Part shown: one piece after another, positions 1 to 8,311 of the stretch | How the letters are laid out: every line of letters starts with the position of its first letter | Position numbering within the stretch: position 1 is the stretch's first letter | Assembly (NCBI GenBank): GCA_964586675.1 | Contig: CAZPHQ010000013.1 | Coordinates: forward strand, 7,096-71,095 | From: JADLGH01 sp964586675 | GTDB lineage: Bacteria; Desulfobacterota_D; UBA1144; Nemesobacterales; UBA2774 | Direction of reading: 5' to 3' | DNA length: 64,000 nucleotides | Position numbers and translations under genes: made by a program | Notes under the pieces: model-generated | What the model saw: only the letters and a program-made list of their open reading frames with translations | What the model was told of the DNA's origin: nothing | Database searches by the model: none

Positions 1-383
1 TTCATCGCATCGCGAGCGCCCTCCTCCATGAGGACAGAGCCCCCCTTCGATATCATGACAGGGTCGAGAACGACGTTGCCCTGCCCGTGCTCCCGGAGCT
101 TCCGCGCGACAGCCGAGACTATCCCGGCGTTGGAGAGCATCCCTATCTTCACCGCGTCGGTGCCAATGTCGGAAAGAACGGCGTCTAACTGGAGCGCGAC
201 GAAGTCCGGTGGGATATCGTTTATGCCGAGCACGGAAACGGTGTTCTGCGCTGTTACGGATGTGACGACAGACATGCCGTACACGCCGAGGGCTGTAAAG
301 GTTTTGAGGTCGGCCTGAATACCCGCGCCGCCCCCCGAATCCGACCCCGCTATCGTAAGAGCCCTTTTGGGAAATTGACCCAC
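1..383 (-). CDS. thiD: Hydroxymethylpyrimidine/phosphomethylpyrimidine kinase ThiD, N-terminal part
   Basis: ThiD phosphorylates HMP and HMP-phosphate in thiamine pyrimidine synthesis. About 127 N-terminal residues are present; the rest lies beyond the left edge. The family signature near the N terminus, GSDSGGGAGIQADLKTF, is clear and is followed by the expected GVYGMSVVTSVTAQNT stretch and by VVLDPVMISKGG near the edge. The start chosen is GTG at 383, which gives MGQFPKRALTIAGSDS, the usual spacing before the GSD loop. No convincing Shine-Dalgarno site precedes it. The gene is divergent from the OB-fold gene to its right. Ribokinase-fold relatives such as PdxK are less likely given the exact ThiD signature. 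Confidence 0.93.
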   Translation of the reverse strand, partial: MGQFPKRALTIAGSDSGGGAGIQADLKTFTALGVYGMSVVTSVTAQNTVSVLGINDIPPDFVALQLDAVLSDIGTDAVKIGMLSNAGIVSAVARKLREHGQGNVVLDPVMISKGGSVLMEEGARDAM

Positions 384-498
384 GCGGATTTATTCTACTA
401 AGCTTTCCGGTGGTTTACAAACGGCCGCCATCCGGCTGGACTAAAAATTTTTTAAATGTAATATATTGTCTGCTAAAAATTGCAGAGGAGATGAAGTC

Positions 499-915
499 AT
501 GGCAGAGATCACTGAGAACGACGAGGTTCTATTCCCCGAGCTCTTCACAACCGACGGCTCCGGAGAATTCAGACTCGTAGCGGGATATTCGAAGGAATCC
601 AACAACTGGACCTTCCCTAAATACCTGGCCGACCCGGTCAGCTTTTCGGACGACGTAGAGGAAAGGCTCCTGAGCCCGTTCGGCGAGCTCCATTCTTTCA
701 CGGTCGTCAGAAGGAGCCTCCCCGAATTCCCTGTTCCGTACGCTCTGGCCCTGGTCGATTTCCCAGAGGGCGTGAGGGTTATGGCGCAGGTCGAAACGGA
801 CGACCCCGAGGGACTCAAGATCGGTCAGAAGATGGGCATAACGGTCGGCACGGTAAAGAAGTCCCAGGACGGCAAGAACGTAAAGTCGTACAAGTTCTAC
901 CCCGTAAACAAGTAA
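499..915 (+). CDS. OB-fold protein of the DUF35 type lacking the zinc ribbon cysteines
   Basis: This 138-residue protein resembles the Zn-ribbon/OB-fold (DUF35) proteins that accompany thiolases and acyl-CoA enzymes. The second half shows the OB-fold pattern YALALVDFPEGVRVMAQV followed by DDPEGLKIGQKM, as in that family. The N-terminal half sits where the rubredoxin-like zinc ribbon normally lies, yet the whole protein contains no cysteine, so metal binding there appears lost. The ATG at 499 is chosen over an upstream in-frame ATG at 466 because GAGGAG lies 10 bases before it. No thiolase gene is adjacent, so the partner enzyme is unknown. The fold assignment is fairly safe; the function is not. 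Confidence 0.72.
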   Translation: MAEITENDEVLFPELFTTDGSGEFRLVAGYSKESNNWTFPKYLADPVSFSDDVEERLLSPFGELHSFTVVRRSLPEFPVPYALALVDFPEGVRVMAQVETDDPEGLKIGQKMGITVGTVKKSQDGKNVKSYKFYPVNK

Positions 916-956
916 TTTTCCGGCAGGAAGAAAACTTCACAGTCAGGATAGCCGCC

Positions 957-979
957 GCCCTGCGTACCTAACGCAGGGC
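957..979. terminator. Strong hairpin after the OB-fold gene
   Basis: A perfect 9-bp stem (GCCCTGCGT/ACGCAGGGC) with a 5-base loop lies 42 bases after the stop codon at 915. It lacks a T tract, so it may be a Rho-independent terminator of poor quality or an mRNA 3' end stabiliser. Confidence 0.4.
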
Positions 980-1108
980 TAGAATACGGCTCCGTCCATC
1001 CTAAAAATCCTCCCCGGAGGACCCCCGCGGCAGCGCGGCTAAATTTAATATTTACTTTTATGTATTTATCGTATATGCTGGAATTATAACGACTAATATT
1101 ATAGTCTG

Positions 1109-1993
1109 ATGAGAACTCCCCTTTTCATAGTCCTGCTGCTCGCAGGATTCGTCACCCCCGATCAAGACGTATTCGCTATAGCCGCCGAATCTGTATATTC
1201 CGAAGAAAAGGCCTATACCGAGCGGCCCGAGGGCGAAAACAAGATACTCGCCGTAAGCGTCGCCAAGTCGGATCTCCACGTCGACCTCCTCGGCACAGTC
1301 GTAAACGGCAACATATCGAAGGCCCTAGTCAAGAACCCTGTTACGGGGGAGATAGGGAACTACGTCGCTGGCGACGTGCTCGACCTCGTCCGGACAGAAA
1401 CTGTCAACGTTGTCGAAGTGGCAAACTGCGTCGTGCTCCTCGAAAGGGCCGGCGCGTTCGAAACGATAGAATGCAATAATAAAATGCCGACCGTAGTCTT
1501 CACCGGCCCGGCAGCGCTCGCGAAATACAGGATAGTGCGCCCGGGAGAAAAGGAAGACGCCCTCGCCCTCTCTGCCAATTTTTCTTCCGACTACGACAAG
1601 GAAATAATGACGGCGAGCGTAAAGCACGATGTGGACCCCTACCTCGTAAAGGCCGTCATAAAAGCCGAATCCAATTTCGACCCCAACGCGATCTCGCCGA
1701 AAAACGCCCAGGGCATGATGCAGCTCATCCCTGCGACAGCGAGTGATTACGGCGTCGACGACCCGTTCGATCCCGTTTCGAACATTGAAGGCGGGGTCAG
1801 GTATTTGAAAGACCTCATGGAATACTTCGACGGCGACATGAAGCTCTCTCTCGCCGCGTACAACGCCGGCAAGGGCGCCGTTATAAAACACGGCTTCACG
1901 ATACCCCCGTATCCCGAAACGACGGACTACATAACGAAGGTGCTCGGCTATTACAAAATAATGAAGGCGAAAAATTATGTCTCGAAGAACTAA
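1109..1993 (+). CDS. Exported lytic transglycosylase with an N-terminal GspC-like domain
   Basis: A 294-residue exported protein predicted to cleave peptidoglycan glycan strands in the periplasm. Residues 1-23 form a signal peptide. Residues about 57-122 (LLGTVVNGNISKALVKNP, then YVAGDVL and VVLLERAGAFETIE) follow the pattern of the GspC homology region from type II secretion: a leading LLG strand, a G-D turn, and VLL-R-G-ETI at the end. Residues about 165-285 form an SLT domain, with catalytic Glu187 in KAESNFDPNAISPKNAQG, GMMQLIPAT, and SLAAYNAG. The fusion is unusual. No Shine-Dalgarno site is visible, but TATTAT at 1097-1102 ends six bases before the ATG, so the mRNA may be leaderless. 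The SLT call is strong; the GspC-like call is by eye. Confidence 0.85.
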   Translation: MRTPLFIVLLLAGFVTPDQDVFAIAAESVYSEEKAYTERPEGENKILAVSVAKSDLHVDLLGTVVNGNISKALVKNPVTGEIGNYVAGDVLDLVRTETVNVVEVANCVVLLERAGAFETIECNNKMPTVVFTGPAALAKYRIVRPGEKEDALALSANFSSDYDKEIMTASVKHDVDPYLVKAVIKAESNFDPNAISPKNAQGMMQLIPATASDYGVDDPFDPVSNIEGGVRYLKDLMEYFDGDMKLSLAAYNAGKGAVIKHGFTIPPYPETTDYITKVLGYYKIMKAKNYVSKN

Positions 1994-2169
1994 GCGCGGA
2001 CGCATAAAAGAAGAGGAATGAAATCGTCTTGCCCCGGCTCCCGGATTCGGCCCTTTTCGTCGCCGGGCCGGAGGGAGAATTATTCAGAGGGATTCTGGTA
2101 TTTTGCACGTTGCGGATTTGACAAAATGCTGTTTTCACCTATAGTATTAAATTCACTAAACAATTCGGA

Positions 2170-2243
2170 GGGCCCATAGCTCAGTTGGTTAGAGCGACGG
2201 ACTCATAATCCGTTGGTCCCTGGTTCGAGTCCGGGTGGGCCCA
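2170..2243 (+). tRNA. tRNA with anticodon CAT, probably tRNA-Ile2
   Basis: A complete 74-base cloverleaf. The acceptor GGGCCCA pairs with TGGGCCC, the D arm is GCTC/GAGC, the anticodon arm ACGGA/TCCGT encloses CTCATAA, and the T arm is CCTGG/CCGGG around TTCGAGT. The discriminator is A and CCA is not encoded. CAT anticodons occur in initiator, elongator Met and lysidine-modified Ile2 tRNAs. The variable/T region TTGGTCCCTGGTTC resembles Ile2 more than elongator Met, and the paired first acceptor base excludes the bacterial initiator. Confidence 0.93.
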
Positions 2244-2394
2244 CACATTAAGCTGTTTGTTTTTGATTCAAGATGGAAGTCGAGATAACACACAGACCCG
2301 CAATAAACGCCTCGCTGCCAGTCCCCGCTATACAACCCCTGTATACCCCTTTTATTCCGTTAAAGATCAAACCCGATAAAAAAAGGAGAAAAAG

Positions 2395-3123
2395 ATGAGG
2401 GAGCAGCTCGTCGTTCTCGACACGCTCCAGCAAATAGATTTGGAGCTCAGTAGGCTTGAAGAAAATTTAAACGACTACCCCAGGAAGATATCGGATTTCG
2501 AGCTCGAATTAAAAACCGCGAAAGAACGCCTCGAACGTCTGGAAATTGAAAGACAAACCCTCCTGAAGAATAAAGCCCGCCTCGAGCAGGAAGTTACAAG
2601 TAACGAAGAGCTCATCAAGAAAGCCGAGCAGAAGCTTTTCGAAATCAAGACCCATAAGGAATACGAAGCCCTCCAGAAAGAAATAGCCGACACCAAGCGA
2701 AGAAACAGAGACCTCGAAGACAAGGTCCTCGAAGAGATGGCAAGAATTGAGAATGTCGAGGCCGAAATCGCGACGGATAAAGAAAACCTCGCCGCCAAGG
2801 AAGGCGAATACGGCGAGAAGATAAACGGCTACAGGGAAAAGCTGGAAGAGGTAAGAAGCGTCTACGAGCCGAAGAAGGAAGAGAAGGAAAAGATAGCCTC
2901 CCGCATAAGCCCCGAGCTCCTGCCCATATACATAAAAATCAGCAAGAGAAACGGCGGCGTCCTCGCCCTGGCGAAGAAGGAAGTCTGCACGGGATGCAAC
3001 ATGAAAATCCCGTCCCAGCTCTTTAACGAGGTGCTAACTCACACGCGATTCATACAGTGCCCCAACTGCCAGAAAATCCTCTACACCGAAGAAGAATTAA
3101 ACAGTGCCGCAAAACCAGAATAG
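2395..3123 (+). CDS. CdsZ-like C4 zinc ribbon protein with long coiled coil
   Basis: This 242-residue protein has the layout of the bacterial C4-type zinc ribbon family (formerly DUF164; the Chlamydia member is CdsZ). Residues about 5-170 are almost continuously charged heptad repeats predicted to form an antiparallel coiled coil. The C terminus carries the ribbon CTGCNMK followed 28 residues later by CPNCQK. Family members have been linked to nucleic-acid and regulatory roles, but no enzymatic activity is established. AAAGGAG lies 6 bases before the ATG, an excellent site. The stop overlaps the start of the RNase HI gene by 20 bases, so the two are almost certainly co-translated. Confidence 0.85.
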   Translation: MREQLVVLDTLQQIDLELSRLEENLNDYPRKISDFELELKTAKERLERLEIERQTLLKNKARLEQEVTSNEELIKKAEQKLFEIKTHKEYEALQKEIADTKRRNRDLEDKVLEEMARIENVEAEIATDKENLAAKEGEYGEKINGYREKLEEVRSVYEPKKEEKEKIASRISPELLPIYIKISKRNGGVLALAKKEVCTGCNMKIPSQLFNEVLTHTRFIQCPNCQKILYTEEELNSAAKPE

Positions 3124-3547
3124 CCTTCCTTTCAAAGACGGCTCCAGCGAACCCGTGGATATATTCATAGACGGCGCCGCCCGGGGCAATCCGGGGGAAT
3201 CCGGCATCGGCGTCTACATCGCCGAGGGCGGAAAGCCCCTCCGCGAGATAAAAAAGTATCTCGGCACCTCCACCAACAACCAGGCCGAATATACCGCTCT
3301 CATAACCGCCCTCGAAGCCGCAAAAGACCTTAAAAACAGGCAAATCCGCATATTTACGGACTCCATGCTCCTCGCGAACCAGGTGAACGGGCTCTGGAAG
3401 GTTAAGCACCCCGGCATCGCGGAGCTCCACAAAAAAGCCAGGGCCCTCCTCAAGGATTATTCGTCCATATCCATAAGCCACGTCCGCCGGGAATACAACC
3501 GCGAGGCCGACAGACTTGCGAACGAGGCCATCGATGAATATCTTTAA
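3104..3547 (+). CDS. Ribonuclease HI family protein
   Basis: This cytoplasmic nuclease is predicted to cut the RNA strand of RNA-DNA hybrids. All four acidic catalytic residues of the RNase HI fold can be read: Asp23 in FIDGAARGNPG, Glu62 in NNQAEYTAL, Asp86 in IFTDSMLL and Asp136 in NREADRLANEA. At 147 residues and without the basic protrusion of E. coli RnhA, it resembles the compact YpeP/archaeal type found beside CdsZ-like genes in many bacteria. The start is GTG at 3104, inside the end of the upstream zinc-ribbon gene, giving a translationally coupled pair. rnpB begins 4 bases after its stop. Confidence 0.9.
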   Translation: MPQNQNSLPFKDGSSEPVDIFIDGAARGNPGESGIGVYIAEGGKPLREIKKYLGTSTNNQAEYTALITALEAAKDLKNRQIRIFTDSMLLANQVNGLWKVKHPGIAELHKKARALLKDYSSISISHVRREYNREADRLANEAIDEYL

Positions 3548-3550
3548 GCA

Positions 3551-3942
3551 GTAGAAGCAAGCAGGCCGGGCAGCCGCTGGCGCGCGCGCTCGGGCGCGTG
3601 CTGGAGGAAAGTCCGAACTCCATAGGGCAGAGCGCTGGGTAACGCCCAGGTGCCGCGAGGCAACGGAAAGTGCAACAGAAAACATACCGCCAACGCCCTT
3701 CTCACGGAGGGCACGGTAAGGGTGAAAAGGCAGTGTAAGAGACTACCGCGCCGGCCGGTGACGGCTGGCGGCATTGTAAACCCCGCTCGGAGAAAGACAA
3801 AATAGGGAAGCGCTTTTCTTTGGAAATATGATGGCGGCCCGTCTAAGCTTCCGGGTATGTCGCTAGAGGCGTTCAGTAATGAACGTCCCAGATGAATGGC
3901 TGCTCAAGACAGAATTCGGCTTACAGGCAGGCTTGCTTCTAC
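3551..3942 (+). ncRNA. rnpB: RNase P RNA, bacterial class A
   Basis: This is the catalytic RNA of RNase P, which trims tRNA 5' ends. The universally conserved 5' core GAGGAAAGTCCG starts near 3603, and the 3' core ACAGAATTCGGCTTAC lies near 3909-3924; together they form helix P4. The outer bases 3551-3562 (GTAGAAGCAAGC) pair perfectly with 3931-3942, forming helix P1 and defining both ends. The length of 392 bases fits class A RNAs. It follows the RNase HI stop by only 3 bases, so it may be processed from that transcript. Its last bases include the tyrS stop codon on the other strand. Confidence 0.96.
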
Positions 3943-5144
3943 CCCTTAAATTTTACGCTCACGAATTCCTTCTTTCCGATCCTGAGCTTGACCTCGTCCC
4001 TGACGGGCGCATCGGCGTTCGCGTCGGTTAGCCTCTCGCCGTCGGCGCTCACTCCCCCCTGGGCTATGAGCCTCTTGGCCTCGTTCCGGCTGGTTATCTT
4101 CTGTGACGCCTTTACTACGAGGTCAAGCACCGTCATCTTTTCGCCGGCGGGCAGCTCGACTTCCCTCGCGTCTTCGGGGAACTGCCTGTCGGAGAATTTC
4201 GTATCGAAATCCTCGGCTGCCGCATTCGCGCTTTCGTCCCCGTGGAGCCACGCGGTAAGCTCCCTGGCGAGGGATTTCTTCGCGTTCATCGGATGCCCGT
4301 TTTTAAGGCCCTCGATTTCCTCTTCGGACCTTCTCGTCAGTAGCTCGTAGTAAAGCCACATCACGTCGTCCGGGATGGACATGACCTTCCCGTACATATC
4401 GACGGGCGTGTCGTCGACGGCAATATAGTTGCCGTACGACTTCGACATCTTCCGGACGCCGTCCAGCCCCGGGAGTATCGGAAGCAGTATCGCTATCTGC
4501 GGCTCCTGGCCGAAATGCTTCTGGAGCTGCCGCCCGAGGAGGATGTTAAACGTCTGATCCGTCCCGCCGAACTCAACGTCGGACTTCATTTCCACTGAAT
4601 CATATGCCTGTATGAGCGGGTACATGAACTCGCTTATGGATATCGGCGTCCCTTCGCTATACCGTTTACTGAAGTCGTCCCTTTCGAGCATCCTCGCGAC
4701 TGTCTCCAGCCCCGAGAGCCTGATGAGGTCGGCGGCGCTCAGCTTCCCGAGCCAGGCGGAGTTGAACATCACTTCCGTTTTCTCCCTGTCGAGCACCTTG
4801 AATACCTGCCGCTCGTATGTGCGCGAGTTGGCCTTAACTTCGTCCTCGCTGAGCGCGGGACGTGTTTCCGAGCGCCCGGAGGGGTCGCCTATCATCGCCG
4901 TGAAATCGCCGATGAGGAAGAGGACGGTGTGGCCGAGGTCCTGAAAATCCCGGAGCTTCCGAAGGAGGACGCAGTGCCCGAGGTGAAGGTCGGGGGCCGT
5001 AGGGTCGAACCCCGCCTTTATCCTGAGCGGGGCGTTCTTTTCTGCGGATTTTTTGAGCTTGGCCGAAAGCTCCGCCTCCGAGATTATGTCGCTCGTCCCT
5101 CGTTTTATGATCGAAAGCTGCGCCGCGGGGTCCTTAAAGCTCAA
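3939..5144 (-). CDS. tyrS: Tyrosyl-tRNA synthetase
   Basis: Charges tRNA-Tyr in the cytoplasm. The class I signatures are present: HLGH (HIGH motif) within the segment DPTAPDLHLGHCVLLRK and an exact KMSKS loop (VRKMSKSYGNY). The Rossmann core with GGTDQTFNILLGRQLQ precedes the KMSKS loop, and the last 70 residues form an S4-like RNA-binding tail (KITSRNEAKRLIAQGGV). At 401 residues and with this motif spacing it is of the TyrZ/TyrRS-II type rather than the E. coli type. Its stop codon overlaps the 3' end of rnpB by four bases, a tail-to-tail arrangement. Confidence 0.97.
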   Translation of the reverse strand: MSFKDPAAQLSIIKRGTSDIISEAELSAKLKKSAEKNAPLRIKAGFDPTAPDLHLGHCVLLRKLRDFQDLGHTVLFLIGDFTAMIGDPSGRSETRPALSEDEVKANSRTYERQVFKVLDREKTEVMFNSAWLGKLSAADLIRLSGLETVARMLERDDFSKRYSEGTPISISEFMYPLIQAYDSVEMKSDVEFGGTDQTFNILLGRQLQKHFGQEPQIAILLPILPGLDGVRKMSKSYGNYIAVDDTPVDMYGKVMSIPDDVMWLYYELLTRRSEEEIEGLKNGHPMNAKKSLARELTAWLHGDESANAAAEDFDTKFSDRQFPEDAREVELPAGEKMTVLDLVVKASQKITSRNEAKRLIAQGGVSADGERLTDANADAPVRDEVKLRIGKKEFVSVKFKG

Positions 5145-5227
5145 AACGTTTACGCTCCTCTCAGAAGATTATCGCCCATCCGGGGCAAGTCGCTCAAGAA
5201 TATAGAATATCGGGTGGCTTAGTCAAT

Positions 5228-5245
5228 CCCCGGCATAAACCGGGG
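5228..5245. other. GC hairpin between divergent tyrS and hpt
   Basis: A perfect 6-bp stem CCCCGG/CCGGGG with the loop CATAAA sits in the 163-base space between the divergent tyrS and hpt starts. Its role is unknown. It could lie in the tyrS 5' leader, where tRNA synthetase genes are often regulated, but no T-box elements are visible. Confidence 0.35.
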
Positions 5246-5307
5246 CGGCGGCGCGAACCGTCTTCGGCACTATCGCCCGCCGCGAAATCTGTATAAAATA
5301 AATCCCC

Positions 5308-5838
5308 GTGACTTACGAGATCGCAGGAAAAAATCCCCGCCTTATAATATCGGCGGACGAAATCGCCGCCCGGGTGCAGGGGCTCGGAAAGGAGCTTGCC
5401 GCAGCTTACGAGGGGAAGAACCCTGTCCTCGTCGGCGTCCTCAAGGGATCGTTCATCTTCCTCGCCGACCTCGCGCGCGAGATAAGATGCGAGGCCGAGA
5501 TAGATTTCGTCCAGGTTTCGAGCTACGGGGAGGGCACGTCTCACGGCGGGCTCGAGCTTCTCATGCGCCCATCCATTCCGCTTTCCGGAAGGCACGTCAT
5601 ACTTGTCGAAGATATTCTGGACACGAGGGTCACGAGCAGCTTCCTGCAAGACTTGCTACTGTCGAAAAGCCCGGCGTCCTTCGCCCTCTGTGCGCTCTTA
5701 GACAAGAGGGAGAGGCGAGAGGTGGAGATCGAGGCCGACTACGTCGGGTTCGCTATAGAGAGCGGCTTCATCGTCGGCTACGGCACCGACTACGCCGAGG
5801 CCGGAAGGAACCTCCCCGGGATATACGTTCTCGACTAA
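5308..5838 (+). CDS. hpt: Hypoxanthine phosphoribosyltransferase
   Basis: A 176-residue purine salvage enzyme predicted to make IMP or GMP from hypoxanthine or guanine and PRPP. Family features are VGVLKGSFIFLADLAREI near residue 43, the flexible-loop SSYGEGT and the PRPP-binding HVILVEDILDTRVTS. The last usually reads EDIIDTGLT; here the conserved glycine is Arg. The C-terminal VGYGTDYAEAGRNLPGIYVL is fully typical. The start is GTG at 5308 because no later in-frame start keeps the N-terminal strand. TATAAA at 5292-5297 with a 10-base gap suggests a near-leaderless mRNA. Confidence 0.92.
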   Translation: MTYEIAGKNPRLIISADEIAARVQGLGKELAAAYEGKNPVLVGVLKGSFIFLADLAREIRCEAEIDFVQVSSYGEGTSHGGLELLMRPSIPLSGRHVILVEDILDTRVTSSFLQDLLLSKSPASFALCALLDKRERREVEIEADYVGFAIESGFIVGYGTDYAEAGRNLPGIYVLD

Positions 5839-5920
5839 GCCGGGATGCGCATCTGATATACTTACCGGGATAGGTATAATAAATTCGTATTATCAGATAC
5901 ACAGCGAAATGGAGAGCAGA

Positions 5921-6379
5921 ATGGGTTTACGTGAGCAGGTTCCGCTGGACATCAAAAACGCACTCAGGAGCCAGAGCAGCCTCGAACTGTCGGTCCTGAG
6001 GATGCTCGAGTCCGCGATAAAGAACAGGGAAATCGAGAATCAGAAGCAGGCGCTAAGCGACGAGCAGATAATCGGCGTCGTCTCGGCGGAGATAAAGAAG
6101 CGGAGGGACGCGGCCGCCGAGTTCGAAAAAGTGAGCAGGCCCGACGCGGCCGACGCCGAAAGAAAAGAGATAGAAATACTCATGAAATATATGCCCGCCC
6201 AGATGAGCGAGGAAGAGATAAGGGCCGAGGTCGTAAAGGCGGTCGCGCAGTCCGGCGCTTCGGGAATGAAGGACATCGGCGGCGTGATGAAGCTCGTCAT
6301 CCCGGCCGTCAAGGGCAAGGCCGACGGGGCGCTAGTGAATAAGCTAGTAAGGGAAGAGCTCGAAAAGACCGGCCAGTGA
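5921..6379 (+). CDS. GatB/YqeY domain protein
   Basis: This 152-residue protein matches the YqeY family, whose helical and tail domains resemble the C terminus of the amidotransferase subunit GatB. Typical segments are LREQVPLDIKNALRSQ at the start, ILMKYMPAQMSEEEI in the middle and SGMKDIGGVMKLVIPAVKGKADGALVN near the end. The cellular role of free-standing YqeY proteins is not settled; tRNA-related functions are suspected from the GatB similarity. The ATG at 5921 is preferred to the in-frame ATG at 5909 because GGAGAG precedes it at a usable distance and family members begin near MGLRE. Confidence 0.9.
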   Translation: MGLREQVPLDIKNALRSQSSLELSVLRMLESAIKNREIENQKQALSDEQIIGVVSAEIKKRRDAAAEFEKVSRPDAADAERKEIEILMKYMPAQMSEEEIRAEVVKAVAQSGASGMKDIGGVMKLVIPAVKGKADGALVNKLVREELEKTGQ

Positions 6380-6454
6380 ATTTCACTTGCAGGTTACTTT
6401 GGACCGTGAAAGCGGCGCGGTAAAAATCTTTTATTCACCAGAGAGGAGACAAGA

Positions 6455-8293
6455 ATGGCTGAAACGGCGAAACATCACAGAGCGGGCTCGGAAGGGATCG
6501 CGTGGGACCTCTCGGACCTCTACTCGGGACTCGGCGACAAGAAGATAGAGAAAGACCTCTCTTCGCTCCTGACGAAATCCCGCGCCTACGAGAAGAAATA
6601 CAGGGGTAAAATAAATTCCCTGTCTGTCACGGCGGCCACGCTGCTTAAGGCCGTAAAAGAGCTCGAAGCGCTCAGCGAGCTCTCGGGCAGGCTCCTCTCC
6701 TTCGCCTATCTCGTCTTCGCCGCAGATACCGGCAACCCCGGGCACGGCGCCTTCCTACAGAGGATCCAGGAGAAGGCAACGGAAGCTAGAAAGTACCTTC
6801 TCTTCTTCGAGCTCGAGCTCGTCGCCATACCGGAAACGAGGATAAAGAAGCTCCTCGCCGACAAGAAGCTGGAGCACTACCGCCACTTCATCGAGCAGGA
6901 AAGGCGCTACAAGCCCCACAGGCTGACGGAGCCCGAGGAGAAGATACTGGACGAAAAGGCCAACACCGGCTCGCGGGCGTTCAAGAGGCTCTTCGACGAG
7001 GTGCTGAACAACGTCCGGTTCAGCGTAAAGATACGGGGCAAGGTGAAAACGATGAGCGAGACGGAAACCCTCGCGCTGCTTTACGACACCGACCGCGAGA
7101 AGAGAAAGGCCGGCGCGGAAGGCCTGACCCGGGGGCTCCTCGATAACGCCCACGTGCTCACGTTCATATTCAACACGCTCGTTCAGGACCATTATGTCAG
7201 CGACCGCCTCCGCTCTTTCGCGAGCCCGATGCAGTCGCGGCACCTCGACAACGAGATCGACGCCGTAACTGTCGACGCGCTGATGGAATCCTGCGAGAGA
7301 AACTACGACATGGTCGAGACTTATTACAACCTCAAAAAAAAGCTCCTCGGCCTTAAGGACTTTTACGACTACGACCGCTACGCCCCCCTGTTCAGCGAAT
7401 CGAAGACGATACGCTACGACGAGGGAAGGGATGTGATACTCTCGTCATTCGGAGATTTCTCGCCGAAGATATCCGGCATCGCGAAGGAGTTCTTCGACAA
7501 GAGCTGGATCGACGCCGAGCTCAGGGACGGGAAGCGCGGCGGCGCGTTCAGCCATGGGACAGTGCCGAGCGCGCATCCTTATGTGTTCATGAACTACACC
7601 GGGAGGATGAGGGATGTTATGACGCTCGCGCACGAGCTCGGGCACGGCGTCCATCAATACCTCTCGCGGAAGCAGGGATACTTCCAGTCGAACACCCCGC
7701 TGACGACAGCCGAGACTGCGAGCGTATTCGCCGAGATGCTCGTCTTCCACAAGCTTACGGAATCCGAGACGGATCCGAAAACGAGGCTCGCCCTCATATG
7801 CGGGAAGCTCGAAGACATTTTCGCCACGGTATTCAGGCAGGTGGTTTTGACGCGCTTCGAGGAAAGCCTCCACGGCGAGCGCAGGAAAAAAGGCGAGCTC
7901 ACTCAGGAGGATGTCAACGAGCTCTGGATCAACGCGAACCAGCCGATGTTCGGAAAGTCTGTCAAGCTCACGAAAGACTACAGGGTATGGTGGATGTACA
8001 TACCGCACTTCATCCACTCGCCGTTTTACTGCTACGCATACTCCTTCGGCGAGCTGCTCGTGCTCGCGCTATACAACATGTATCTGAACGATGGCAACAA
8101 ATTCGTGCCGCGATACATAGAGCTTCTTTCTTCCGGCGGGAACGAATCGCCCGACGTTCTCCTCGAACGCGTGGGCGTCGATATAAAGGACCCTGGATTC
8201 TGGCAGGGCGGGCTCGACCTCTTAAGAGACATGGTAAGCGAGGCGATAGAACTCTCCGAAACTGTGCTCAAACGGGGAAAACGCGGGAAATAA
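6455..8293 (+). CDS. pepF: Oligoendopeptidase F, M3 metallopeptidase
   Basis: A 612-residue cytoplasmic zinc peptidase predicted to degrade short peptides. The M3 catalytic motif is visible near residue 394 as MTLAHELGHGVHQYLS, with the downstream glutamate ligand in TTAETASVFAEMLV. The N-terminal half is helical as expected for the PepF_N and M3 lid domains. The C-terminal segment with HFIHSPFYCYAYSFGELL is diagnostic of the PepF group. The length is typical. The start at 6455 has GAGAGGAG just upstream. It stands alone between yqeY and the convergent kinase gene. Confidence 0.94.
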   Translation: MAETAKHHRAGSEGIAWDLSDLYSGLGDKKIEKDLSSLLTKSRAYEKKYRGKINSLSVTAATLLKAVKELEALSELSGRLLSFAYLVFAADTGNPGHGAFLQRIQEKATEARKYLLFFELELVAIPETRIKKLLADKKLEHYRHFIEQERRYKPHRLTEPEEKILDEKANTGSRAFKRLFDEVLNNVRFSVKIRGKVKTMSETETLALLYDTDREKRKAGAEGLTRGLLDNAHVLTFIFNTLVQDHYVSDRLRSFASPMQSRHLDNEIDAVTVDALMESCERNYDMVETYYNLKKKLLGLKDFYDYDRYAPLFSESKTIRYDEGRDVILSSFGDFSPKISGIAKEFFDKSWIDAELRDGKRGGAFSHGTVPSAHPYVFMNYTGRMRDVMTLAHELGHGVHQYLSRKQGYFQSNTPLTTAETASVFAEMLVFHKLTESETDPKTRLALICGKLEDIFATVFRQVVLTRFEESLHGERRKKGELTQEDVNELWINANQPMFGKSVKLTKDYRVWWMYIPHFIHSPFYCYAYSFGELLVLALYNMYLNDGNKFVPRYIELLSSGGNESPDVLLERVGVDIKDPGFWQGGLDLLRDMVSEAIELSETVLKRGKRGK

Positions 8294-8311
8294 ATAGGGC
8301 GGAGCTTTAAA

